From Thermoanaerobacter uzonensis DSM 18761 (GTDB taxonomy: Bacteria; Bacillota; Thermoanaerobacteria; Thermoanaerobacterales; Thermoanaerobacteraceae): a stretch of 64,000 bases of DNA. The number at the start of each line of letters is the position of its first letter. The first letter of the stretch is position 1. The position numbers and the translations under genes were made by a program. The DNA lies in NCBI RefSeq assembly GCF_900129115.1, contig NZ_FQUR01000008.1, forward strand, positions 62,001 to 126,000, written 5' to 3'. Of this stretch, positions 27,515 through 36,209 are shown in pieces. The notes under the pieces were generated by a model, which ran no database searches, was not told where the DNA came from, and worked only from the letters and a program-made list of their open reading frames with translations.

Positions 27515-27940
27515 TTGAGCCTATATGTTATCGCCAAAATTGATGAGGAAGAATATGCAATAAACATAGAAAAAGTGCAGACTATAGAAAAAGTAATGCC
27601 TATAACAAGAGTTCCTCAGACTGAAAGTCATGTAAAAGGCGTTATAAATTTAAGAGGAGAAATAATTCCTGTGATTTCTTTAAGAGTAAAATTGGGTTTA
27701 GTTGAAAAAGAGTATGATGAAGATACAAGAATTGTGGTTTTAAAGGCTTACGATATGTTAGTAGGCGTGATTGTAGATAATGCTAATGAAGTGGTTGATA
27801 TTGCGGAAGAAAATATTGATAACCTGGTTTTTAATGAAGTTTCTGATGAATTTGGAAAATTCGTCAGCAAAGTAGGAAAAATTAAAGATAAGGTATTTCT
27901 CATTTTAGATTTAAAAAAATTATTAGATGTCAGGGTGTGA
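27515..27940 (+). CDS. cheW: Chemotaxis adaptor CheW
   Basis: Couples receptors to CheA. The 141 residues form a single CheW domain with KVMPITRVPQTESHVKGVINLRGEIIPVISLR, the hallmark receptor- and kinase-binding segment. The start is TTG behind AAGGAGGGAG. It follows cheA by 15 bases and its stop overlaps the possible first start of cheC. Confidence 0.96.
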   Translation: MSLYVIAKIDEEEYAINIEKVQTIEKVMPITRVPQTESHVKGVINLRGEIIPVISLRVKLGLVEKEYDEDTRIVVLKAYDMLVGVIVDNANEVVDIAEENIDNLVFNEVSDEFGKFVSKVGKIKDKVFLILDLKKLLDVRV

Positions 27941-27945
27941 GAAAT

Positions 27946-28563
27946 GTGGATATTAGCCGATTAAATGAAATGTACTTAGACATTTTAAAAGAATTAGGAA
28001 ATATTGGAGCAGGAAATGCTATAACTGCTCTTTCAACAATGATTGGCAAAAAAGTGGACATGCAAGTGCCAAAGGTAAAAATTCTAGATTTTCAAGAAGT
28101 ATCAGATATATTTGGCTCTGCTGATACGATCATTGTTGGTATTTATTTCGATCTAGATGGAGATGTAAATGGTAATATTCTTTTTGCACTTGATATAAAA
28201 AGCGCTGCTTCTCTTATTTGGAGCCTCATGGGATTGGAAGTAAAAGAAGAATTTGATGAGTTAGAAAAATCGGCTTTAGAGGAAATAGGAAATATTATGG
28301 CAGGTAGCTATGTAGCCTCATTATCTACTCTTACTTCTTTAAATATGAAAATTTCACCCCCTGCAATAAGTATAGACATGGCAGGAGCAATTTTGAGTGT
28401 TCCGGCTATTAAATACGGAGAAATTTCTGATAAGATTTTGTTTATTGAGACCCAGTTTATAGAGGGAGAAAAACTTATAAAAGGTGATTTCTTCTTAATA
28501 CCAGATATTAACTCTTTTGATTTAATACTAAAAGCGCTTGGAGTTGAAGTGAATGGAAAATAA
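27946..28563 (+). CDS. cheC: CheY-P phosphatase CheC
   Basis: Dephosphorylates CheY-P and binds CheD in the Bacillus-type adaptation system. The 205 residues have two pseudo-symmetric halves, each with a catalytic E-x-x-N site (ELGNIGAGN and EIGNIMAGS) followed by the conserved proline. GTG at 27946 is chosen because AGGGTG lies eight bases upstream. GTG at 27937, overlapping the cheW stop, is a possible alternative that adds three residues. It overlaps cheD by 11 bases. Confidence 0.95.
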   Translation: MDISRLNEMYLDILKELGNIGAGNAITALSTMIGKKVDMQVPKVKILDFQEVSDIFGSADTIIVGIYFDLDGDVNGNILFALDIKSAASLIWSLMGLEVKEEFDELEKSALEEIGNIMAGSYVASLSTLTSLNMKISPPAISIDMAGAILSVPAIKYGEISDKILFIETQFIEGEKLIKGDFFLIPDINSFDLILKALGVEVNGK

Positions 28564-29041
28564 GATTTATAGGGTTGGAATGGCAGATGCAAAGGTCACA
28601 CAAAGCCCAGGAATTCTTACAACCATTGGGCTGGGGTCTTGTGTCGGAATTGTTCTTTATGACCCAATTACAAAAATATCAGGTCTGGTACATATTATGT
28701 TACCTTATAGTAACAAAATATCTGATAATTCTAATAAACTTAAGTTTGCCGATACCGGTATCCAAGTTTTGATTGAAGAGATGGTAAAATTGGGCGCTAA
28801 TCCTAAAAGGTTAATTAGTAAAATTGCTGGAGGAGCGCAAATGTTTTCTTCGAAGATAAATTCTGACATTATGAACATAGGAGAAAGAAATGCAGTTGCT
28901 ACTAAAGAAGTACTAGGAAAACTTGGCATACCGATCGTTGCGGAAGATATAGGTGGAAATTATGGAAGAACTATTGAGTTTTATTCTGAGGATGGAAGAC
29001 TATTAGTTAAAACTATTGGTTATGGAATAAAATATATTTAA
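28553..29041 (+). CDS. cheD: Chemoreceptor glutamine deamidase CheD
   Basis: The 162-residue enzyme deamidates receptor glutamines and forms a feedback complex with CheC. The catalytic cysteine lies in TIGLGSCVGIVLYD, and a downstream histidine in GLVHIMLP completes the expected pair. The length is normal. The ATG lies within the end of cheC, the usual close coupling of the two partners. Confidence 0.96.
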   Translation: MENKIYRVGMADAKVTQSPGILTTIGLGSCVGIVLYDPITKISGLVHIMLPYSNKISDNSNKLKFADTGIQVLIEEMVKLGANPKRLISKIAGGAQMFSSKINSDIMNIGERNAVATKEVLGKLGIPIVAEDIGGNYGRTIEFYSEDGRLLVKTIGYGIKYI

Positions 29042-29059
29042 AAATTGGGGGAATTTTGT

Positions 29060-29800
29060 ATGGCATTAGTGGAGGAGGATATATGGAAAACTTATAATTC
29101 TAGTAAAGACCCAAATCTACGAAATGAAATAATAATCAAGTATATGCCGCTTGTCAAACATATTGTCAAAAAACTCATCATTTCTGATATTACTCAATCT
29201 GAGTATGAAGACTTGATAAATCAAGGAGTACTTGGCCTTATCGATGCAATTGAAAAATATCAGCCTAGTAAAGGTGTAAAATTTGAAACTTACGCTACTT
29301 TAAGAATAAGAGGAGAAATAATAGACTATTTGCGGAAAAAAGATTGGATGCCTCGAAGTCTCAAAAAGAAGTACAGAAAAATAGAAGAAACCGTAGAAAC
29401 ACTTCAACAAAAATATAATAGGGAACCTACAGTTGAAGAAATAACAGAAGCTTGTGGCTTAAATGAAATAGACGTTTTAAAAACTTTAAGTTATATCAAT
29501 GTTTCTAATGTTAATTCTTTAGAGGAAGCTATTGAAAATAACTTTAAATTACATGCTATTTCAGACGTCGAATTAAAAAACCCAGAAGAGGAAGTATTAT
29601 ACAAAGAACTGAAAAGAAAACTAGCAAATGCTATTAAAAATTTACCAGATAAAGAAAGATTGGTAATAACATTGTATTATTATGAAGATTTAAACTACAA
29701 AGACATAAGCAAAATTTTAAATTTAACAGAATCTAGAATATCACAAATTCATACAAAAGCTATCAAAAGGATAAGGGAGATATTAAGTGGATACTTTTAA
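29060..29800 (+). CDS. sigD: Flagellar sigma factor SigD/FliA
   Basis: Sigma-28 family factor that directs late flagellar, motor and chemotaxis genes. The 246 residues contain region 2 (about 25-95, with YEDLINQGVLGLIDAIEKY and FETYATLRIRGEIIDYLR), region 3 and region 4 with the helix-turn-helix LNLTESRISQIHTKAIKRIRE. ATG at 29060 with GGGGGA upstream is preferred over TTG at 29045. Its position near the operon's 3' end, as in B. subtilis, makes it sensitive to operon-wide transcript decay. Confidence 0.95.
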   Translation: MALVEEDIWKTYNSSKDPNLRNEIIIKYMPLVKHIVKKLIISDITQSEYEDLINQGVLGLIDAIEKYQPSKGVKFETYATLRIRGEIIDYLRKKDWMPRSLKKKYRKIEETVETLQQKYNREPTVEEITEACGLNEIDVLKTLSYINVSNVNSLEEAIENNFKLHAISDVELKNPEEEVLYKELKRKLANAIKNLPDKERLVITLYYYEDLNYKDISKILNLTESRISQIHTKAIKRIREILSGYF

Positions 29801-29815
29801 AATGGGGGCTTTAAA

Positions 29816-31180
29816 ATGGATGAAAAAAAGTACAAAGTACTTATTGACGTATCGAGAGATAAACAACAAGCCTATTTGACTTTAATTGAAGACCCCAATG
29901 GTATTAGTATTAATAAAGAGGTTTTATTACAAGAAATCTCGAAACATAATATAGTATATGGAGTAAAATTTGATGTTATAGATAATATTTGTAAAGATTT
30001 GAAAAATGCAAAAGGTGTATTAATTGCAGAAGGTAAAAAGCCTATAAATGGAGAAGATGGAAAGATAATTTTTGAGATAGACGTAGAAAGGGCTGCAACC
30101 CCAAAAATTTTGGAGGATGGAAGTGTAGATTATAAAAATTTAGACTTGTTTAAAAACGTTAAAAAAGGCCAAATAATAGCTCGAAAAATAAATCCTACCG
30201 CAGGACAACCAGGAATTAATGTTTTTGGACAAAAAGTTGATGCTCTAGGCGGGAAAGATGTAAGACTTCCTCTTGGGAAAAATACTTATATTGATGATGA
30301 TAAGCTTGTAGCTTCTGTAGATGGTCATATCGTGGTTTTAAACAACAAAATAGAAGTACATACTCTTTTGGAAGTAAAAGAAGTCGACACTTCTGTAGGA
30401 AACATAAAAACGGTAGCAAGTGTCAAAATTACTGGAAATGTTAAATCAGGTTTTATTGTTGAAAGTGAAGGTAATATAGAAATTTTTGGAGTAGTGGAAG
30501 CAGCGACTATAATAGCAAAAGGGAATATCAGTATTCATAAAGGAGTACAAGGCGCTGGAAGGGCAAAAATTATTGCAGAAGGAAATATTACAGCAAAGTA
30601 TTTACAAAACTGCAGTGTAGAAGCCGGAGAAGATATATACAGTGAAGCGATAATTTATTGCGATGTAAAAGCAGGAGGAAGTGTAAAACTTTTAGGAAAT
30701 AAAAGCCAAATTATTGGCAGTAAAATTGTAGCTGCAAGAGAAATTTCAGCGGCAAATATTGGTTCAAAAATGGGAACGTATACAGAATTACAAGTAGGCA
30801 TACTGCCTCAAAAGAGACTGAAAATAGCAGAATTAACTTCCCAAATAGAACAAAACAATGCCCAATTAGAAAAAATAGGAAAAATTCTTAAGTACATAGA
30901 AAAAATCGAAAACTTACCTCCTGATAAAGAAGAAATTTATAATAAAGCTAAAAAATCTTTCCAAGATTTAATTTCTCTAAATCATCGTCTAAGTGAGGAA
31001 TTAAATTCTTTAAAGGAGGAAATAAAAAGTTCTAGTATTGGAATTATAAAAGTTTTTGATACAATATTTCCAGGAACTAAACTCGTCATTGATGACGTTA
31101 TTTTAAAGATACAAGAACCTATTAAATATGCTATGTTTATAAAAAATGAGGAAGAAATAAAATTTTTTCCTCTAAAATAA
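29816..31180 (+). CDS. DUF342/FapA-family polymer-forming-like protein
   Basis: The 454-residue protein has an N-terminal alpha/beta region (1-150), a right-handed beta-helix-like central block rich in short Val/Gly repeats (about 190-330, for instance KITGNVKSGFIVESEGNIEIFG) and a C-terminal coiled coil (about 335-405). This is the FapA/DUF342 architecture. Vibrio FapA is linked to flagellar polar assembly and glucose-responsive motility. Location after sigD suggests a flagellar role, but it is unproven here. Confidence 0.82.
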   Translation: MDEKKYKVLIDVSRDKQQAYLTLIEDPNGISINKEVLLQEISKHNIVYGVKFDVIDNICKDLKNAKGVLIAEGKKPINGEDGKIIFEIDVERAATPKILEDGSVDYKNLDLFKNVKKGQIIARKINPTAGQPGINVFGQKVDALGGKDVRLPLGKNTYIDDDKLVASVDGHIVVLNNKIEVHTLLEVKEVDTSVGNIKTVASVKITGNVKSGFIVESEGNIEIFGVVEAATIIAKGNISIHKGVQGAGRAKIIAEGNITAKYLQNCSVEAGEDIYSEAIIYCDVKAGGSVKLLGNKSQIIGSKIVAAREISAANIGSKMGTYTELQVGILPQKRLKIAELTSQIEQNNAQLEKIGKILKYIEKIENLPPDKEEIYNKAKKSFQDLISLNHRLSEELNSLKEEIKSSSIGIIKVFDTIFPGTKLVIDDVILKIQEPIKYAMFIKNEEEIKFFPLK

Positions 31181-31193
31181 GGAGATGAATTTT

Positions 31194-31478
31194 ATGTCTT
31201 CCAATGTCCCTATTGACTTAAAATCTATTCTACCTCGTACTGTAGAGGTAGGAAACTTGAAACAAATTGACCTTCAAAAGCCTGTCATTTATTCTCAGCA
31301 AATAACAACCCTTTCTAATAGAGAAAATGAAATAAAGAAGACAAAGCCTAATGAACTCGAGAAAACAGAAAAAACTCTTATAAAAGATCGCCAAAACTCT
31401 GAACAAAAAAATAAGCAGGAAAAAGATAAAGATAAAAAAAGCAAAAAAACTATAGGGCATATAGACATAAAAGTGTGA
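31194..31478 (+). CDS. Uncharacterised small Lys/Glu-rich protein, last fla/che gene
   Basis: A 94-residue, strongly hydrophilic protein. Residues 45-85 are dominated by Lys, Glu, Asn and Gln, and the ending TIGHIDIKV resembles a short beta strand. There is no signal or membrane segment. ATG at 31194 follows AAGGAG by eight bases; an in-frame ATG at 31185 overlaps that site. It lies where B. subtilis has swrB, but the protein is shorter and lacks the N-terminal membrane helix of SwrB, so I do not assign that name. Confidence 0.75.
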   Translation: MSSNVPIDLKSILPRTVEVGNLKQIDLQKPVIYSQQITTLSNRENEIKKTKPNELEKTEKTLIKDRQNSEQKNKQEKDKDKKSKKTIGHIDIKV

Positions 31479-31485
31479 TAATATA

Positions 31486-31514
31486 TTGACATTTAGCAAA
31501 ATATATAATATAGT
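31486..31514 (+). promoter_or_regulatory. Strong sigma-A promoter of rpsB-tsf
   Basis: TTGACA (31486-31491), 17 bases, then TATAGT (31509-31514). The -35 is perfect and the -10 has one mismatch. It lies eight bases after the last flagellar gene, with no terminator between, so both read-through from the operon and independent transcription are likely. Confidence 0.85.
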
Positions 31515-31537
31515 ATTCATTGGCAGTCAACAACACA

Positions 31538-31595
31538 CGCCTAATGATTGCAAAAAGGGTGCCTGAAAAGGTCTTTTTGCAAGAGGATTTAGGCG
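31538..31595 (+). ncRNA. Structured leader of rpsB (probable S2 autoregulatory element)
   Basis: The ~100-base leader folds into an outer stem CGCCTAA/TTAGGCG (31538-31544 with 31589-31595) enclosing a perfect 8-bp stem GCAAAAAG/CTTTTTGC (31550-31557 with 31573-31580). The 15-base apical loop includes CCTGAAAAGG. The ribosome site (AGGAGGTGG, 31609-31617) follows. Ribosomal protein S2 leaders that bind S2 are known in several bacteria, so autoregulation is the likely role; the match to a specific family is inference. Confidence 0.65.
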
Positions 31596-31621
31596 GAGGA
31601 ATAACCATAGGAGGTGGATGT

Positions 31622-32329
31622 ATGTCGGTAATTTCAATGAAGCAGTTATTAGAAGCAGGGGTACATTTTGGTCATCAAACAAGAAGATGGAACCCTAAAA
31701 TGGCTCCTTATATTTTTACAGAAAGAAATGGAATTTACATCATTGATTTACAACAAACAGTAGAAAAACTGGAACAAGCTTATGAATTTGTCAAAAAGTT
31801 GGCCATGGAAGGGGGCACTATTCTTTTTGTTGGGACCAAGAAACAGGCTCAGGATTCTATTAAGGAAGAAGCAGAAAGATGTGGTATGTTTTATGTAAAT
31901 CAAAGGTGGTTAGGTGGAACCCTAACTAATTTTAAAACAATTAGAGGAAGAATTCAACGATTAAAAGAACTCAAAAAAATGGAGGAAGATGGAACTTTTG
32001 ATGTTCTTCCCAAAAAAGAGGTAATAAAACTTAGAAAAGAAAAGGAAAGATTGCAGAAATTTTTAGGCGGAATAGAGAATATGCAGTCTCTGCCTTCCGC
32101 TTTATTCATCGTTGATCCCAAAAAAGAAGCTATCGCTGTGGCAGAAGCTCAAAGCTTGGAAATACCAATTGTAGCTATTGTAGATACTAATTGCGATCCT
32201 GAGCTAATCGATTATCCTATTCCGGGGAATGATGATGCTATAAGAGCTGTCAAGCTTATTACTTCCAAGATTGCAGATGCAGTGATTGAAGGCAATCAAG
32301 GCGAACAATTTGCTGCTTCAGAAGAGTGA
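31622..32329 (+). CDS. rpsB: Small-subunit ribosomal protein S2
   Basis: The 235-residue protein starts [26 protein letters not shown], the S2 signature, and has [22 protein letters not shown] and the second signature [32 protein letters not shown] at 31622 follows AGGAGGTGG. The frame stays open for 34 codons upstream, but those codons lie in the structured leader. Length is close to that of B. subtilis S2. It is followed by tsf, the usual pair. Confidence 0.97.
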   Translation: MSVISMKQLLEAGVHFGHQTRRWNPKMAPYIFTERNGIYIIDLQQTVEKLEQAYEFVKKLAMEGGTILFVGTKKQAQDSIKEEAERCGMFYVNQRWLGGTLTNFKTIRGRIQRLKELKKMEEDGTFDVLPKKEVIKLRKEKERLQKFLGGIENMQSLPSALFIVDPKKEAIAVAEAQSLEIPIVAIVDTNCDPELIDYPIPGNDDAIRAVKLITSKIADAVIEGNQGEQFAASEE

Positions 32330-32340
32330 AAATTTTTGTC

Positions 32341-32376
32341 TAGTGGTAAGGAAAAAGGCAAAGCTCCTTACCACTA
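32341..32376 (+). other. Perfect 12-bp hairpin between rpsB and tsf
   Basis: TAGTGGTAAGGA (32341-32352) pairs perfectly with TCCTTACCACTA (32365-32376) around a 12-base loop. What follows is TTGTATATC, not a clear T run. It may act as a weak terminator/attenuator that adjusts the S2 to EF-Ts ratio, or as a processing site. Confidence 0.65.
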
Positions 32377-32412
32377 TTGTATATCATTTATCAATCTAAG
32401 GAGGTTTTTCTA

Positions 32413-33027
32413 ATGATATCAGCACAAGCTGTTAAAGAATTAAGAGAACGAACTGGCGCTGGAATGATGGATTGTAAAAAAGCTTTAATGGAAGCAAATG
32501 GAGATATGGAAAAGGCCATAGATATTTTAAGAGAAAAAGGATTGGCTGCTGCTGCTAAAAAAGCAGGTAGAGTTGCCAATGAAGGCTTAGTTGATGCCTA
32601 CATACACAGTGGTGGAAGAATAGGGGTTTTAGTAGAAGTAAATTGTGAAACAGATTTTGTTGCGAATACTGATGAATTTAAAAATTTTGTTAAAGAAATA
32701 TGTATGCAAATTGCTGCTGCAAATCCAAAGTATATTTCTCGTGAAGATGTGCCACAAACTGTTTTGGAAAAAGAAAGAGAAATTTTAAAAGCACAGGCAT
32801 TAAATGAAGGGAAACCACAAAATGTCGTAGATAGAATAGTTGAAGGACGTATTGAAAAATTTTACAAAGAGAATTGCTTGTTAGAACAAGAATACATTAG
32901 AGACCCAGAAAAAACAGTGAAAGATTTGTTAAATGAGACGATTGCAAAATTAGGAGAAAATATTGTGATAAGAAGATTTGTTAGATTTGAAAGAGGAGAA
33001 GGTATTGAAACTTCCTCAAATGAGTAA
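32413..33027 (+). CDS. tsf: Elongation factor Ts (short form)
   Basis: Nucleotide exchange factor for EF-Tu. The 204 residues contain the N-terminal UBA-like domain with [18 protein letters not shown] and the core motif [14 protein letters not shown]. They then pass through one core subdomain to the C terminus. B. subtilis and E. coli EF-Ts are about 280-290 residues, so one core subdomain is missing, as in Thermus and Thermotoga. ATG at 32413 follows AAGGAGG; an in-frame TTG 36 bases upstream is not supported by a ribosome site. Confidence 0.96.
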   Translation: MISAQAVKELRERTGAGMMDCKKALMEANGDMEKAIDILREKGLAAAAKKAGRVANEGLVDAYIHSGGRIGVLVEVNCETDFVANTDEFKNFVKEICMQIAAANPKYISREDVPQTVLEKEREILKAQALNEGKPQNVVDRIVEGRIEKFYKENCLLEQEYIRDPEKTVKDLLNETIAKLGENIVIRRFVRFERGEGIETSSNE

Positions 33028-33051
33028 TAAAATTAAATAGGCAACCACATA

Positions 33052-33075
33052 GGGACACGGTTGTGTCCCATTTTT
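33052..33075 (+). terminator. Rho-independent terminator after tsf
   Basis: GGGACAC (33052-33058), loop GGTT, GTGTCCC (33063-33069), then ATTTTT. It is placed 25 bases after the tsf stop and separates rpsB-tsf from pyrH. Confidence 0.85.
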
Positions 33076-33129
33076 ATAAATTACTTAAAAGATTAAGAAG
33101 GATTTTCAAAATTTTTATAGAACTTATAA

Positions 33130-33858
<729 letters not shown>

Positions 33859-33860
33859 GT

Positions 33861-34415
33861 ATGAGTGATTATTTAAAAGCTAGCGAAGAAAAAATGCAAA
33901 AATCTTTGAGCGTTTTAAAAAACGAATTAGCTGCTATAAGAGCAGGTAGAGCAAATCCTGCACTACTTGACCGAATTATGGTAGATTATTATGGTACTCC
34001 AACCCCTCTTAACAGATTAGCCACCATTACAGCTCCGGAGCCAAGAGTACTAGTTGTACAACCGTGGGATGTTTCAAAAATAAGCGATATTGAAAAAGCA
34101 ATACAGAAATCAGATTTAGGAATTAATCCAGTTTCTGACGGTAAAGTGTTAAGATTAGTTTTTCCTGAATTGACTGAAGAAAGAAGAAAAGAATTGGTAA
34201 AGTTAGTTCATAAAAAAGCAGAAGAGGCAAAAGTAGCAGTAAGGCAAATAAGAAGAGATGCTAATGATGCTGTAAAAAAAATGGAAAAAAACGGCGAAAT
34301 TTCGGAAGATGAAAGAAAAAAGAGAGAAGAAGAAATTCAAAAATTAACTGACAAATATATTAAAGAGATAGACAAAGCGGTGGAAGCTAAAGAAAAGGAG
34401 ATAATGGAAATTTGA
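33861..34415 (+). CDS. frr: Ribosome recycling factor
   Basis: Splits post-termination ribosomes together with EF-G. The 184 residues are the standard family length and carry the [25 protein letters not shown] block and the helical ends. It starts three bases after pyrH behind GGAGG and ends overlapping the next small gene by four bases (TTGA). Confidence 0.97.
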   Translation: MSDYLKASEEKMQKSLSVLKNELAAIRAGRANPALLDRIMVDYYGTPTPLNRLATITAPEPRVLVVQPWDVSKISDIEKAIQKSDLGINPVSDGKVLRLVFPELTEERRKELVKLVHKKAEEAKVAVRQIRRDANDAVKKMEKNGEISEDERKKREEEIQKLTDKYIKEIDKAVEAKEKEIMEI

Positions 34416-34597
34416 CAGATTATTATAATAATTTTATAGGGATGGATTTACATAAAATAATAGAAAAATTACCTAAGGACTTAAAATTTAACGTTGTAGA
34501 GACAAAATCTATTTTTAAATATGAGGGTTCTCGTTTAAAAGTTGCCAGGATAAAAGAACAAAATAACATTCTTGAAATTACTGTTATTAGAATTTAA
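34412..34597 (+). CDS. Unrecognised 61-residue protein between frr and uppS
   Basis: A small soluble protein. It starts at TTG 34412, overlapping the frr stop by four bases, with AAGGAG 12 bases upstream. The C-terminal 40 residues alternate hydrophobic and polar ([34 protein letters not shown]), suggesting a small beta sheet. No catalytic motif or known family is recognised. In B. subtilis frr is followed directly by uppS, so this is an extra gene. Coupling and a ribosome site support translation. Confidence 0.6.
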   Translation: MTDYYNNFIGMDLHKIIEKLPKDLKFNVVETKSIFKYEGSRLKVARIKEQNNILEITVIRI

Positions 34598-34599
34598 TC

Positions 34600-34617
34600 C
34601 CCCCTCTGACGAGGGGG
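34600..34617 (+). other. G+C-rich hairpin before uppS
   Basis: CCCCCTC (34600-34606), loop TGAC, GAGGGGG (34611-34617). A seven-pair, all-strong stem directly after the preceding stop, without a T run. It may be a processing or attenuation point inside the operon. Confidence 0.6.
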
Positions 34618-34645
34618 TGCCCTTATAAAATGAGGAGGAAAATAA

Positions 34646-35395
34646 ATGGTGTTTTTTCGACAAAAAAATAGAGACTTGAGTGACAAAATTGATAAAAATA
34701 GATTGCCTATTCATATAGGTATTATCATGGATGGAAATGGAAGATGGGCTCAAAAAAGAGGGATGATGAGATTTTATGGCCATAAAGCTGGTGTTAATGC
34801 TGTAAGAGAGGTTGTAAAAGCCTCTAGAGAATTAGGGATAAAATATTTAACTTTGTACGCTTTTTCAACCGAAAACTGGAAAAGACCTAAAGAAGAAGTA
34901 AATTTTTTAATGGATTTACTCGTTGAATTTCTCTCTAAAGAAGTAGACGAATTGAATAAAAATAATGTATTGATTAACTTCATAGGTGATATTTCCGTTT
35001 TACCACATAAGTGTAAAATTGAAATAGAACGGGCGCAAAATGTAACAAAAAACAACTCTGGCCTTGTACTTAATATTGCGTTAAATTATGGCGGAAGAGA
35101 TGAAATAGTAAAGGCTGTGAAAAAAATTTGCACAAAGATTTTAAATAAAGAATTGTCCACTGAGGAAATTACAGAACAAACTATAAGTGAAAATTTGTAT
35201 ACTAAAAACCAGCCAGATCCAGATCTTATAATAAGAACAAGTGGAGAAAAAAGATTGAGCAATTTCTTATTGTGGCAATCTGCTTATTCTGAGCTTTGGT
35301 TTACAGAGGTACTGTGGCCGGATTTTGGCAAAGAACATCTTATTGAAGCAATATTGTATTACCAAACTCGCCAAAGGAGATTTGGGGGAGTATAG
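34646..35395 (+). CDS. uppS: Undecaprenyl diphosphate synthase
   Basis: Cis-prenyltransferase that makes the C55 lipid carrier for peptidoglycan. The 249 residues contain [13 protein letters not shown] with catalytic Asp29, [13 protein letters not shown], and the C-terminal [25 protein letters not shown] segment that binds isopentenyl diphosphate. The ATG is behind GAGGAGG. It is placed before cdsA and dxr, so the operon links membrane lipid and isoprenoid supply. Confidence 0.97.
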   Translation: MVFFRQKNRDLSDKIDKNRLPIHIGIIMDGNGRWAQKRGMMRFYGHKAGVNAVREVVKASRELGIKYLTLYAFSTENWKRPKEEVNFLMDLLVEFLSKEVDELNKNNVLINFIGDISVLPHKCKIEIERAQNVTKNNSGLVLNIALNYGGRDEIVKAVKKICTKILNKELSTEEITEQTISENLYTKNQPDPDLIIRTSGEKRLSNFLLWQSAYSELWFTEVLWPDFGKEHLIEAILYYQTRQRRFGGV

Positions 35396-35414
35396 TAAGG
35401 AGTGGTAAATAAAT

Positions 35415-36194
35415 ATGCTAAAAACAAGAGTTATAAGTGCGATAGTAGGCTTGCCAATTTTATTTTTCATTTTAATAAAAGGGGGAAATATGCTTAAAAT
35501 TGTCTTAGTTTTAGTAAGCATATTAGGACTTAATGAATTTTATAATGCTACAAAAAATATTGGGATACGGCCTGTAAAAATTTTTGGATATTTGTCAGCA
35601 ATCCTTTTATATTTTTTAGAAAGTAAAATCGCAAAAGTAGATGTATTAGTTATAATCACAATGATGCTTTTTTTGCTGTTTTTGACTAATAAAAAATATA
35701 GTCTCAAAGATTACGCTCTAACTTTAATGGGAATCATTTATATACCTCTTTTCTTTTTGTACATACAAAAACTTAGAGAAATGCCTGAAGGAATTTACAT
35801 AGTATGGTTTGTTTTTATAGTCTCTTGGATGACAGATACTTTTGCCTATTTTATCGGTAGATTTTTTGGAAAGCACAAACTCGCTCCTACAATCAGTCCC
35901 AAAAAGACGATAGAAGGAGGAATTGGAGGAATCATAGGCTCTGTCATCAGTTGTGGTTTATTTGTTTGGTTATTCCCTCAATCGAATGTTACTATATATC
36001 TTTCTGTAATTATAGGCTTATTTGGAAGTATAATCGCTCAATGTGGAGATTTAATTGCTTCCTTTATAAAAAGAAACTGCTACATTAAAGACTTTGGAAA
36101 TATAATTCCTGGTCATGGAGGAATTTTAGATAGATTTGATAGTATTTTATTTGTTTCTCCTTTTATATACTTTATTTTTCAGTACTTAATTTAG
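35415..36194 (+). CDS. cdsA: Phosphatidate cytidylyltransferase
   Basis: Makes CDP-diacylglycerol from phosphatidate and CTP. The 259-residue integral membrane protein has about seven hydrophobic segments and the CTP-transferase signature near the C terminus (SFIKRNCYIKDFGNIIPGHGGILDRFDS). It starts behind AAGGAGTGG and is followed six bases later by dxr. Confidence 0.96.
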   Translation: MLKTRVISAIVGLPILFFILIKGGNMLKIVLVLVSILGLNEFYNATKNIGIRPVKIFGYLSAILLYFLESKIAKVDVLVIITMMLFLLFLTNKKYSLKDYALTLMGIIYIPLFFLYIQKLREMPEGIYIVWFVFIVSWMTDTFAYFIGRFFGKHKLAPTISPKKTIEGGIGGIIGSVISCGLFVWLFPQSNVTIYLSVIIGLFGSIIAQCGDLIASFIKRNCYIKDFGNIIPGHGGILDRFDSILFVSPFIYFIFQYLI

Positions 36195-36209
36195 AAAGGG
36201 ATGTACTTC

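Noticed and set aside
31520-31621. A 34-codon N-terminal extension of ribosomal protein S2
   Set aside because: It falls at the transcript start and in the structured leader. The conserved S2 N terminus begins after the AGGAGGTGG site at 31622.
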